Shown here: positions 18,217 through 26,138 of the stretch, piece after piece
Layout: every line of letters begins with the position of its first letter
How positions within the stretch are numbered: position 1 is the first letter of the stretch
DNA from: JANYLB01 sp963837715
GTDB lineage: Bacteria > Actinomycetota > Acidimicrobiia > IMCC26256 > JANYLB01
DNA: 64,000 nt
Assembly: GCA_963837715.1 (NCBI GenBank)
Contig: CAWIOF010000002.1
Location: forward strand, 2,108,001-2,172,000
Reading direction: 5' to 3'
Position numbers and translations under genes: made by a program
The notes under the pieces: generated by a model
Seen by the model: only the letters and a program-made list of their open reading frames with translations
Database searches by the model: none
What the model was told of the DNA's origin: nothing

Positions 18217-19509
18217 ATGACCTCGCCGATGGGTCCCGTCGCCGACGCGCGGGTGCTCCGCCCGCTTCGCGACTTCCTCCACGCCGAGGCCGCGGGCGGC
18301 ATCGTGCTCGTTGCCGCGACCGTCGCCGCGTTGATCTGGGCCAACTCGCCGTTCGGCAACTCCTACCAGGACCTCTGGGGAACCACCGTCACGGTCGGGG
18401 TCGGCAGCCACGTCCTCACCCTCGACCTTCGCACGTGGGTGAACGACGGCCTCATGACCATCTTCTTCTTCGTGGTCGGGCTCGAGATCAAGCGGGAGTT
18501 GGTCGTCGGCGAGCTCCGGGACCGGCGCACCGCGACGTTGCCGGCCGTGGCGGCGCTCGGCGGGATGGTCGTCCCCGCTGCGATCTACCTCGCGGTGAAC
18601 GCGGGAGGGAGTGGTGCCCGCGGTTGGGGGATCCCGATGGCGACCGACATCGCCATGGCGCTCGGCGTGTTGAGCCTGCTGGGATCCCGGATCAACCCTT
18701 CGCTGAAGCTGTTCCTGCTCGCGCTGGCCATCGTCGACGACATCGGTGCGATCGTCGTGATCGCGATCTTCTACTCGAACGGGATCGAGCCCGGCTCCCT
18801 TGCGGTCGCGGCGCTCCTCCTCGCGATGGTGGTCGTCATGCGGGTCGTGGGGACGCGTGCGGTGTGGCCGTACGTGCTCGTCGGCGCCGCGCTGTGGCTC
18901 GCCGTCCACGAATCCGGGGTGCACGCCACGATCACCGGGGTGGCCCTCGGGCTCCTCGCTCCGACGCGTGCGCCCCGCTCCCAGGAGACCGTCGACGTCG
19001 ACAAGCTCGCCGACGTCTCGACCGTCGAAGCGGCGCGCGAGACCACCGTGCTGGCCCGGGAGTCGGTTCCGGTGGCCGAACGCCTCGAGTACGCGATGCA
19101 CCCCTGGTCGAGCTACGTGATCGTCCCGCTCTTCGCGCTCGCGAACGCCGGCGTGGTCATCTCCTCCGACTCCGTCGCCGACGCCGCGCGTTCGCCCATC
19201 ACGCACGGAGTCGTGCTCGGCCTGGTCGTCGGCAAGTTCGTGGGCGTCGGTCTCTTCGCCTGGGTCGCGTGCCGGCTCCGGATCGCCTCGCTCCCTGCGG
19301 GCGCGACCTGGGTCGGGATCCTCGGGGTCGCCGCGCTCGCCGGGATCGGCTTCACCGTGTCGATCTTCGTCTCGGGCCTGGCCTTCGGGCCCGGGATCCG
19401 CGAGACGAACGCCAAGCTCGGGATCCTCGTGGCCTCGGCCGTCGCCGCCGGGGTGGGATCCCTCGTCCTGGCCCGGCGAGGCTCGGGAGACCGCGAGCCG
19501 ACCGGCTGA
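18217..19509 (+). CDS. nhaA: Na+/H+ antiporter NhaA
   Basis: Electrogenic sodium/proton antiporter in the inner membrane. It has 430 residues and about twelve membrane segments. The ion-binding aspartate pair is visible in ALAIVDDIGAIVVIAIFYS, matching the DD motif of E. coli NhaA, together with GWGIPMATDIAMALGVLSLL. The frame is open upstream, but that part overlaps tig on the other strand. The ATG at 18217 begins the usual short cytoplasmic N-terminus and follows a close -10 box. It is transcribed divergently from tig. Confidence 0.95.
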   Translation: MTSPMGPVADARVLRPLRDFLHAEAAGGIVLVAATVAALIWANSPFGNSYQDLWGTTVTVGVGSHVLTLDLRTWVNDGLMTIFFFVVGLEIKRELVVGELRDRRTATLPAVAALGGMVVPAAIYLAVNAGGSGARGWGIPMATDIAMALGVLSLLGSRINPSLKLFLLALAIVDDIGAIVVIAIFYSNGIEPGSLAVAALLLAMVVVMRVVGTRAVWPYVLVGAALWLAVHESGVHATITGVALGLLAPTRAPRSQETVDVDKLADVSTVEAARETTVLARESVPVAERLEYAMHPWSSYVIVPLFALANAGVVISSDSVADAARSPITHGVVLGLVVGKFVGVGLFAWVACRLRIASLPAGATWVGILGVAALAGIGFTVSIFVSGLAFGPGIRETNAKLGILVASAVAAGVGSLVLARRGSGDREPTG

Positions 19510-19599
19510 ACCAGGGCGGGATGCGCGCGCTACCGTTCTCCGAGCACCTCGCACGACCACAGCTCGGCTGGGCCGGACACGGACGATCAGGGGACGACA

Positions 19600-21045
19600 G
19601 TGCAGATCTACGACACCTTCTTCATCGGCGGCGAGTTCGTGAAGCCCGAGACCGACGCGATCATCGACGTCGTCTCGCCCCACACGGAGCAGGTCATCGG
19701 GCAGGTCCCCGACGCCTCCCCCGCCGACATCGACAAGGCCGTCGCCGCGGCTCGCGATGCGTTCGACAACGGCCCGTGGCCCCGCATGAGTCCCGAAGAA
19801 CGTGGCGCCGCGCTCACCCGCCTGTCGGCCGCGCTCCAGGCCCGGTCGGCCGAGATCGCCGACGTGATCTCGAGTGAGAACGGTTCACCGAAGAGCTGGT
19901 CGATCATGGGTCAGGTGTTCTCGTCGACGATGGTGCTCGACACCTACGCCGGCCTCGTCACCAGCTACCCGTTCGTGCAGGAACGCGCCGGCGCCCTCGG
20001 CGGCCGGTTGCAGATCCGCAAGCAGCCCGTGGGTGTGGCAGCCGGGATCATCCCGTGGAACGTCCCGCTGTTCATCATCGCCCTGAAGCTCGGCCCGGCG
20101 ATGGCGGCCGGCGTGCCGATCGTGTTGAAGCCGGCACCCGAGACCCCGCTCGACTCCTACCTCTTCGCCGACGCGGTGATCGAAGCCGACATCCCGCCCG
20201 GTGTGATCAACATCGTGCCGTCGGGCCGAGAGAACGCCGAGTACATCCTGCGGCACCCCGGGGTCGACAAGGTGAGCTTCACCGGGAGCACCGCGGTCGG
20301 CAAGCACATCGCGTCGGTCTGCGGTGAGCAGCTCAAACGAGTCACCCTCGAGCTCGGCGGCAAGTCGGCCGCGATCGTGCTCGACGACGTGGTGCTCGAC
20401 GACGCGCTTCTCGGCGAGATGGTGCAGTCGGGCCTCATGAACAACGGGCAGGTCTGCGGTGCGCAGTCGCGCATCCTCGCCCCCCGGTCCCGGTACGAAG
20501 AGGTCGTCGAGGCCCTCGGCTCCGCAGTCGGTGCACTCTCCGTCGGCGACCCGCTCGACCCGGTCACCCAGGTCGGCCCGCTCGTGGCCCAGCGTCAGCG
20601 CGACCGCGTCGAGGGCTTCCTCAAGGCCGGCAAGTCCGACGGCGCCCGCGTGGTCACCGGTGGCGGCCGGCCGGCGGATCAGCCCAACGGCTGGTACATC
20701 GAGCCGACCGTGTTCGCCGACGTCGACAACGGCATGCAGATCGCCCGTGAGGAGATCTTCGGCCCCGTGCTGTCGGTGATCCCCTACGAGACCGAAGACG
20801 ACGCCGTGCAGATCGCGAACGACTCGAACTACGGGCTGTGCGGCTCGGTCTGGACCGGCGATGCCGAGCACGGCGCCGAGGTCGGCGCCCGCGTTCGCAC
20901 CGGTGTGGTCGCGGTGAACTCGTCGATGATCCTCGACTTCAACGCCCCGTTCGGCGGATTCAAGGAGTCGGGGCTCGGTCGTGAGCTCGGCCCGGAGGGC
21001 ATCGACCCCTACACCGAGTACCAGACCATCATCCTGCCTGCTTGA
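19600..21045 (+). CDS. Aldehyde dehydrogenase family protein
   Basis: NAD(P)-dependent aldehyde dehydrogenase of 481 residues. The cofactor region has IIPWNVPLFI and FTGSTAVGKHI. The catalytic Glu lies in TLELGGKSA and the catalytic Cys in MNNGQVCGAQSRI, about residue 285. The C-terminal GGFKESGLGRELG is also conserved. The substrate cannot be read from sequence. GTG start. A TACCGT box about 65 nt upstream may be its promoter, giving a leader of about 60 nt. It appears monocistronic, with a hairpin right after the stop. Confidence 0.9.
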   Translation: MQIYDTFFIGGEFVKPETDAIIDVVSPHTEQVIGQVPDASPADIDKAVAAARDAFDNGPWPRMSPEERGAALTRLSAALQARSAEIADVISSENGSPKSWSIMGQVFSSTMVLDTYAGLVTSYPFVQERAGALGGRLQIRKQPVGVAAGIIPWNVPLFIIALKLGPAMAAGVPIVLKPAPETPLDSYLFADAVIEADIPPGVINIVPSGRENAEYILRHPGVDKVSFTGSTAVGKHIASVCGEQLKRVTLELGGKSAAIVLDDVVLDDALLGEMVQSGLMNNGQVCGAQSRILAPRSRYEEVVEALGSAVGALSVGDPLDPVTQVGPLVAQRQRDRVEGFLKAGKSDGARVVTGGGRPADQPNGWYIEPTVFADVDNGMQIAREEIFGPVLSVIPYETEDDAVQIANDSNYGLCGSVWTGDAEHGAEVGARVRTGVVAVNSSMILDFNAPFGGFKESGLGRELGPEGIDPYTEYQTIILPA

Positions 21046-21050
21046 CGGCC

Positions 21051-21069
21051 GAGCCGGCTCCGCCGGCTC
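21051..21069 (+). terminator. Hairpin after aldehyde dehydrogenase gene
   Basis: GAGCCGGC and GCCGGCTC pair perfectly over 8 bp around a 3-nt loop, starting 6 nt after the stop codon. The position fits a transcription terminator, though no T-run follows. Confidence 0.5.
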
Positions 21070-21235
21070 AGCCTGCATAAAGGTGTTCTGTTCGGCGAGG
21101 TGACCACTGCTCAAGCGCGGGGCCGATCCGGCCGACGCTAGGGGCGTACGTCACCCACGGCGGAGTGGACACCCATTGGGATCAACGAGCTCGGCGCGCA
21201 TCGCAGCGCCGCGAGAGGTACGGCCACCGACCACG

Positions 21236-21914
21236 ATGGCGCGCGTGCTCGTCGTCGACGACGACGACGCCGTACGGATGCTCGTCCGTCGGGCCCTCGA
21301 ACGCGAAGGCCTGCGCGTCGAGGAGGCACCCGATGCCGCCCGCGCGTTGCAGGCGTTCGACGAGCGCGTCGTGGGATCTCGTCGTGCTCGACGTGAGCCT
21401 CCCCGACCTGAGCGGCCTCGATCTGCTCCGCCAGTTCCGCATCGTCGGCGACGTCCCCGTGATCATGCTCAGTGGCCGGGGCGACGAAGCCGACCGCGTT
21501 GCCGGGCTCGAGTCGGGGGCCGACGACTACGTCGTCAAGCCGTTCTATCCACGTGAGCTCGCCGCACGGGTCCGTTCGCTGCTGCGACGGAGCGGTGCCC
21601 GCACCCGCCCCTCGGTCCTCGAGTTCGACGAGCTCACGATCGACACCGCGAGCAGGCAGGCCCTGCTGCACGGGCTCCCGGTCGAGCTCACCGCACGCGA
21701 GTTCGACCTGCTGGAGTTCCTCGCGTCGGCTCCCCGCCAGGCGTTCTCCCGCGCCCAACTCCTCCAACGGGTCTGGGGCTCGTCGAGTGCCTGGCAACAG
21801 GAATCGACCGTGACGGAGCACGTCCGGCGGATCCGGCGGAAGCTCGGCGTGGAAGCCGACCAGTCACGCTGGATCGCCACGGTCCGCGGCTTCGGCTACC
21901 GGTTCGAACCGTGA
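21236..21914 (+). CDS. OmpR/PhoB-type response regulator, frameshifted
   Basis: Two-component response regulator split by one frame change near 21365-21371. The first frame gives MARVLVVDDDDAVRMLVRRA, the start of the receiver with its acidic cluster. The second gives WDLVVLDVSLPDLSGLDLL (phospho-acceptor Asp in LD), the conserved Lys in YVVKPFYPRELAARV, and a winged-helix C-terminus ending VRGFGYRFEP. Dropping one base near 21368 restores a continuous ~225-residue protein. This is either a sequence error or a recent mutation; both halves keep good codon use. It is followed 7 bp later by an HisKA mini-gene. Confidence 0.8.
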
Positions 21915-21921
21915 CCGCGTC

Positions 21922-22125
21922 ATGAGCACCCGGGTCACGCTGGGCGCGAGCGAGTTGGCTCGGCTCGATCACGACCTGCGCGGGCCGCTCAACGCGATCC
22001 TCGGCTTCGGCCGGCTCCTCGAAGCCGAGGAGCTGACCGAGGACCAGCGGGAGTGCGTCGAGCAGATCGTCCTCGGTGGCGAGCGCCTCGAGGCCCTGCT
22101 CACCACCGCGCTCGGCTCCGCCTGA
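21922..22125 (+). CDS. HisKA-only mini-protein
   Basis: A 67-residue protein made almost entirely of a histidine-kinase dimerisation and phospho-acceptor domain: the H-box reads LDHDLRGPLNAILGFGRLLE. It has no ATP-binding (HATPase) domain, sensor or membrane helix, so it cannot autophosphorylate alone. It may act as a phosphotransfer or dimerisation partner of the response regulator 7 bp upstream, or be a remnant of a full kinase. No HATPase text was seen in the following sequence. Confidence 0.6.
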   Translation: MSTRVTLGASELARLDHDLRGPLNAILGFGRLLEAEELTEDQRECVEQIVLGGERLEALLTTALGSA

Positions 22126-22181
22126 TCGTCGCTGGCCCCGGATCACCCGTCGGCGGTCCCGGGACGCGAGGATCGCGCCCG

Positions 22182-22916
22182 ATGACCCGCGCACCCGATC
22201 TCGCCGAACTCGGCGCCGTCGCGCTCACCGGCGCGTACAACGTCGCCCTCAACCGCCATCTCCCGCAGATGACGCACCTCCCCGCCAACCTCGCGGCGTC
22301 GGGAGTACTGCTGCTGGTCGCCCGCCGCGCCGGGTTGGGTCTCGACGACCTCGGCCTCGCGCCCGACGCCGCGGCGACAGGGGTGCGGACCGGACTCGCC
22401 GTGGCCGCGGGAGCTGCGGTCGTGGTCGTCGCGGGCGCCGCGTTCCCGCCGACGCGTCGATTCTTCGTCGACGAGAAGGTCCGCGACCACTCGACCGCCG
22501 AACTGACGTACCACACGCTGCTCCGCATCCCGATCGCAACCGCGCTCGGCGAAGAGCTCGTGTTCCGGTCCGCCCTCCTCGGACTGTTCGGACGCGGGCG
22601 GTCATCGCAGGTCGCCGTGGCCGCGAGCTCGGCCCTCTTCGGCCTGTGGCACATCCTGCCGACCCTCGAGTCCCTCGGAGCTTCGGGCACCCCGGCGTCC
22701 TCCGCCGCCCTCCCGCCAGGGTCGGGGTCGAGTCGGCGAGCCCGCGCGGCCCGGCTGGGCATCGTCGCAGGCGTCGTCGTCGCCACCGCGGGGGCCGGGG
22801 CGGCCTTCGCAACCCTGCGGCTCCGCTCGCGGAGCGTGCTCGCCCCGGTGGTCGCCCACGCCGCGCTGAACGCCGCCACACTCCTCGCCGCCCGGGCGGT
22901 GAGCCGGGCCGCCTGA
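22182..22916 (+). CDS. CPBP family intramembrane glutamic-type endopeptidase
   Basis: CAAX-protease-like membrane protein of 244 residues with several hydrophobic helices. The three family motifs are present: EELVFRS (EExxxR), LFGLWHI (FxxxH) and HAALN (HxxxN/B). The substrate is unknown. The frame is open upstream, but the ATG at 22182 avoids the preceding gene and gives a normal N-terminus. It is followed after 47 bp by a Ser/Thr kinase gene on the same strand. Confidence 0.85.
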   Translation: MTRAPDLAELGAVALTGAYNVALNRHLPQMTHLPANLAASGVLLLVARRAGLGLDDLGLAPDAAATGVRTGLAVAAGAAVVVVAGAAFPPTRRFFVDEKVRDHSTAELTYHTLLRIPIATALGEELVFRSALLGLFGRGRSSQVAVAASSALFGLWHILPTLESLGASGTPASSAALPPGSGSSRRARAARLGIVAGVVVATAGAGAAFATLRLRSRSVLAPVVAHAALNAATLLAARAVSRAA

Positions 22917-22950
22917 CGGATCGGTCCCTCACTCCATGCGGGCTGGTCGG

Positions 22951-22956
22951 TACCGT
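22951..22956 (+). promoter_or_regulatory. Predicted -10 box of the Ser/Thr kinase gene
   Basis: TACCGT, 7 nt before the GTG at 22964. It supports this start over the longer open frame and implies a leaderless transcript. Confidence 0.45.
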
Positions 22957-22963
22957 CTGTGAC

Positions 22964-23794
22964 GTGCCGACGGTGCTGAGCTCCCGCTACGAGCTCCGGG
23001 CGATGCTCGGAACCGGCTCGATGGCGCGCGTCGTCGAGGCGTACGACTCGATGCTCGGGCGCGAGGTCGCCGTCAAGATCCTCCGCTCCGACGCCGCCGA
23101 CGCCGAAGGCCGGGCCCGATTCCTCCGCGAGGCCCACGCGGCGGCGAGCTTCGTGCATCCGCACGTGGTCACGATCTACGACGCGGGCGAAGAGGGCTTC
23201 CGACCCTTCCTGGTGATGGAGTTGGTGCGGGGTCCGAACCTCGCCGAGGTGATGAAGGCCCGAGGGCCGCTCACCGCGCAAGAATCCGTGACGATCGCGG
23301 CCCAGATGCTCGACGCGCTCGCCGCCGCCCACGACCTGGGCTGGCTCCACCGCGATGTGAAACCGAGCAACGTGCTCTTCGTCGACCCTTCGACCATCAA
23401 GCTCGCCGACTTCGGACTCGCGAAGAGCATGCACGACGTCGCGGGCGGGATCACCCGGCCCGGCCAGGTGCTCGGAACGCCGATGTACCTCGCCCCCGAG
23501 CAGTCGCGCGGTCGGCGGACGACCCCGTCGAGTGATCTCTACTCGGTGGGCATCGTCCTGTTCCAGATGCTCACCGGTGGGCTCCCCTACTCGGCGAAGA
23601 ACCTCGTCGAGCTCGCGATCGCCCATCAGGAGGCCCCGATCCCGCCGGTGCTGCGCGAAGACATCCCCGACGCGCTCGCGGTGGCGGTCGCCCGGGCGAT
23701 GGCCAAGGACCCGCTCGATCGGTTCCCGAGTGCACGCGCCATGCAGGCCGCGCTCCTGGCTTCCGTGGCAACTCCCCAGTTCGCCGCGGGCTGA
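22964..23794 (+). CDS. Serine/threonine protein kinase (kinase domain only)
   Basis: Hanks-type kinase of 276 residues. The glycine loop is LGTGSMARVVEAY, the ATP-binding Lys lies in EVAVKIL, the catalytic loop is HRDVKPSNVLF, then DFGLAKS and the APE-type motif LAPEQ. Unlike PknB it has no membrane helix or PASTA/sensor tail, ending just after the kinase C-lobe, so it is a soluble kinase. The GTG at 22964 follows a close -10 box. Targets are unknown. Confidence 0.9.
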   Translation: MPTVLSSRYELRAMLGTGSMARVVEAYDSMLGREVAVKILRSDAADAEGRARFLREAHAAASFVHPHVVTIYDAGEEGFRPFLVMELVRGPNLAEVMKARGPLTAQESVTIAAQMLDALAAAHDLGWLHRDVKPSNVLFVDPSTIKLADFGLAKSMHDVAGGITRPGQVLGTPMYLAPEQSRGRRTTPSSDLYSVGIVLFQMLTGGLPYSAKNLVELAIAHQEAPIPPVLREDIPDALAVAVARAMAKDPLDRFPSARAMQAALLASVATPQFAAG

Positions 23795-23869
23795 CCGCAC
23801 CGCTTGCCAAAGCCGCGCGCGGCGGCAATCGTGGGCCGAAATCCGACGCGCAGCCACCGGGGGGAAACC

Positions 23870-25261
23870 ATGGGGCGCACACGGTGGATCGTGCTCGTGG
23901 CGTGCATCGCCGTCGTCGCGACGGGCTGCGGCCGAAGTGGCGACTCCAGCGACGCCGACGACTCCGGGTCGAGTACTTCGAGCACGGGATCGGCGTCGGC
24001 GGCGCCAGCCGACTTCGGCACGCTCACCGACGTGTGCCAGCCGGGCGACGCATCGGGCGCGACGGCAACCGGCGTGACCGACGACGAGATCCGCATCGCG
24101 ACGTTCTCCGACGCGGGCTACTCCGGTCGTCCGGGACTGAACCAGGAGCTGTTCGACACCGCCGAGGTCTTCAGCCAGTGGTGCAACGACGCCGGCGGGA
24201 TCAACGGCCGGAAGATCGTGGTCGACGAGCGCGACGCCGCGCTCACCGAGTACAAGCCGAGGATCCTCGAGTCGTGCCAACAGGACTTCCTCATGGTGGG
24301 TGGTGGCGCCGTCTTCGACAACACGGGCGTCGAGGATCGCCTGCGCTGCCTGCTGCCCGACATCACCGGGTACGTCGTCACCCCGGAGGCGAGAGGCGCC
24401 GACCTGCTCGTCGGTCCGCTCCCGAACCCACTCGACCGCATGTTCATCGGCGAGTACCGCTGGCTCGGCGAGCAGTACCCCTCGAGCACCGAGCACGTCG
24501 GGATCCTCACTGGGAACCTGCCCACGACCGTCACCGTGGCGAAGCAGGCGAAGGAAGCGGTCGAGAGCCTCGGCTGGGACGTCGTCTACGACGACCAGTA
24601 CCCCGCCGCCGGCCCGACGTCCTGGGCGCCGTACGTCCAGGGGATGAAGGACCAGGGCGTCGAGGGTCTCGTCTGGATCGGTGAGCCCGAGAACCTCGCC
24701 AAGCTCCAGCAAGGAATGGCCGACGCGAACTTCTCGCTCACCTGGATCCGCACCGACGTGAACCACTACGACCAGAAGCTCATCGACATCGGCGGGGCCG
24801 CGGTGAAGAACACCTACATGCCGAGCAGCTTCGCCCCCTTCGAGGACGCAGCAGACAACCCGGCCACGCAGCAGTACCTCGACGCGTTCGCGAAGTACAA
24901 GCCCGACGCGAAGACGAAGGCGGCGCTGGGCCTCCAGGCGTGGTCGGCGTGGCTGTTGTTCGCGCAGGCCGCGCGCGACTGCGGCTCGGACCTCACCCGC
25001 GGGTGCGTGTACGACAACGCGAAGAAGGTCCACGAGTGGACCGGGGGCGGGCTGCACGCGCCCACCGATCCCGGCGCCAACACCGGGAGCAAGTGCTTCG
25101 TGCTGCTGGAGGCCGGCGCGTCTGGGTTCAGCACCCCCGACATCGGAGCCACCGACGGCGTCTACCGCTGCAGCTCGAAGTACGGCTACACCCTGCAGGG
25201 CGACTACGGGTCAGGCGTTACGCTCGCCGATGTCGGCAAGACCATCGACGACCTGAAGTAG
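23870..25261 (+). CDS. Lipoprotein substrate-binding protein (periplasmic-binding type 1 fold)
   Basis: A 463-residue ABC-transporter-type binding protein resembling branched-chain amino acid/amide receptors. The N-terminus has a lipoprotein signal: MGRTRWIVLVACIAVVATGC with lipidation at the Cys. A Ser/Gly/Asp-rich linker follows, then the ligand domain (DEIRIATFSDAGYSGRP, GGINGRKIVVDERDA). No permease or ATPase genes are adjacent, so it is an orphan receptor here. A G-rich ribosome-binding sequence (GGGGGGAAACC) lies directly before the ATG. Confidence 0.83.
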   Translation: MGRTRWIVLVACIAVVATGCGRSGDSSDADDSGSSTSSTGSASAAPADFGTLTDVCQPGDASGATATGVTDDEIRIATFSDAGYSGRPGLNQELFDTAEVFSQWCNDAGGINGRKIVVDERDAALTEYKPRILESCQQDFLMVGGGAVFDNTGVEDRLRCLLPDITGYVVTPEARGADLLVGPLPNPLDRMFIGEYRWLGEQYPSSTEHVGILTGNLPTTVTVAKQAKEAVESLGWDVVYDDQYPAAGPTSWAPYVQGMKDQGVEGLVWIGEPENLAKLQQGMADANFSLTWIRTDVNHYDQKLIDIGGAAVKNTYMPSSFAPFEDAADNPATQQYLDAFAKYKPDAKTKAALGLQAWSAWLLFAQAARDCGSDLTRGCVYDNAKKVHEWTGGGLHAPTDPGANTGSKCFVLLEAGASGFSTPDIGATDGVYRCSSKYGYTLQGDYGSGVTLADVGKTIDDLK

Positions 25262-25319
25262 GCGCCTGCGGGAGCCGGCCGGCAGCGACCCACGGGCACC
25301 ACCTCGCGGAAGGATCACC

Positions 25320-26138
25320 ATGGCTGGGAATCCGGTCGAGGACCACTACACGCGCGGCGATCTCCAGGCGGCGGTGATCGCCGCGATCGTCGAAGCGGGC
25401 TACGACCCCGATGCGCTCGACCCGGAGGCGCTGACCCCGGCCGAGGAGTTCCACACCTTCGGGCGGGTCGCGACCATCGCGCTCGCCGATGCGGCCGCGA
25501 TCACTGCCGATGACCGGGTCCTCGACGTCGGCAGCGGCCTCGGCGGCCCGGCCCGGCACCTGGCGCGCCAGTACGGTTGCTCTGTCGTCGGGGTCGACCT
25601 CACCGCCGAGCTCTGCGACGTGGCCCGTGACCTCACCCGCCGCGTCGGCCTCGAGCAGCAGGTGGAGATCCGGCAGGGCGACGCGCTCGACCTCCCCTTC
25701 GCCGACGGCGAGTTCGACGTCGTCTGGACCCAGCACGTCTCCATGAACATCGCCGACAAGGCCCGCTTGTTCTCGGAGATGCGGCGGGTCGTGCCGCCCG
25801 GTGGCCGCCTCGCGTTCTTCGACATCCTCGCCGGGCCCGAGCAGCCGATCCACTTCCCCGTCCCCTGGGCCGAGGACCAGTCGGTGAGCTTCCTGGCCAC
25901 CGCCGACGCCACCCGTGCGTTCGTGACCGACGCCGGATTCGACATCCGGAAGTGGTCCGACGTCACCGACGAGGCAAACCAGTTCTTCATCGGCTTGGCG
26001 AACACCCCACCCAAGGCGACGCCACTCGGCCTGCACCTGCTGATCCCCGACATGCCGACCAAGGGCGCGAACCTGCGCCGCAACGTCGAGGAACGCCGAC
26101 TCGCCGTGGTGCGCTGCGTGGCCGACGCTAGGCCGTGA
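25320..26138 (+). CDS. Class I SAM-dependent methyltransferase
   Basis: A 272-residue methyltransferase. The SAM-binding motif I is VLDVGSGLGGPARHLA, followed by an acidic residue at the end of strand 2 (VVGVDLTAELC), GDALDLPF and FDVVWTQHVSMNI. It resembles UbiE/sarcosine-type small-molecule methyltransferases, but the substrate cannot be told. AAGGA lies 6 nt before the ATG. Its 3' end overlaps the convergent giant gene by 11 bp. Confidence 0.85.
   Translation: MAGNPVEDHYTRGDLQAAVIAAIVEAGYDPDALDPEALTPAEEFHTFGRVATIALADAAAITADDRVLDVGSGLGGPARHLARQYGCSVVGVDLTAELCDVARDLTRRVGLEQQVEIRQGDALDLPFADGEFDVVWTQHVSMNIADKARLFSEMRRVVPPGGRLAFFDILAGPEQPIHFPVPWAEDQSVSFLATADATRAFVTDAGFDIRKWSDVTDEANQFFIGLANTPPKATPLGLHLLIPDMPTKGANLRRNVEERRLAVVRCVADARP

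Noticed and set aside
21360..21375. Programmed frameshift in the response regulator
   Set aside because: No slippery heptamer or downstream structure was seen, and similar single-base breaks occur in four unrelated genes.
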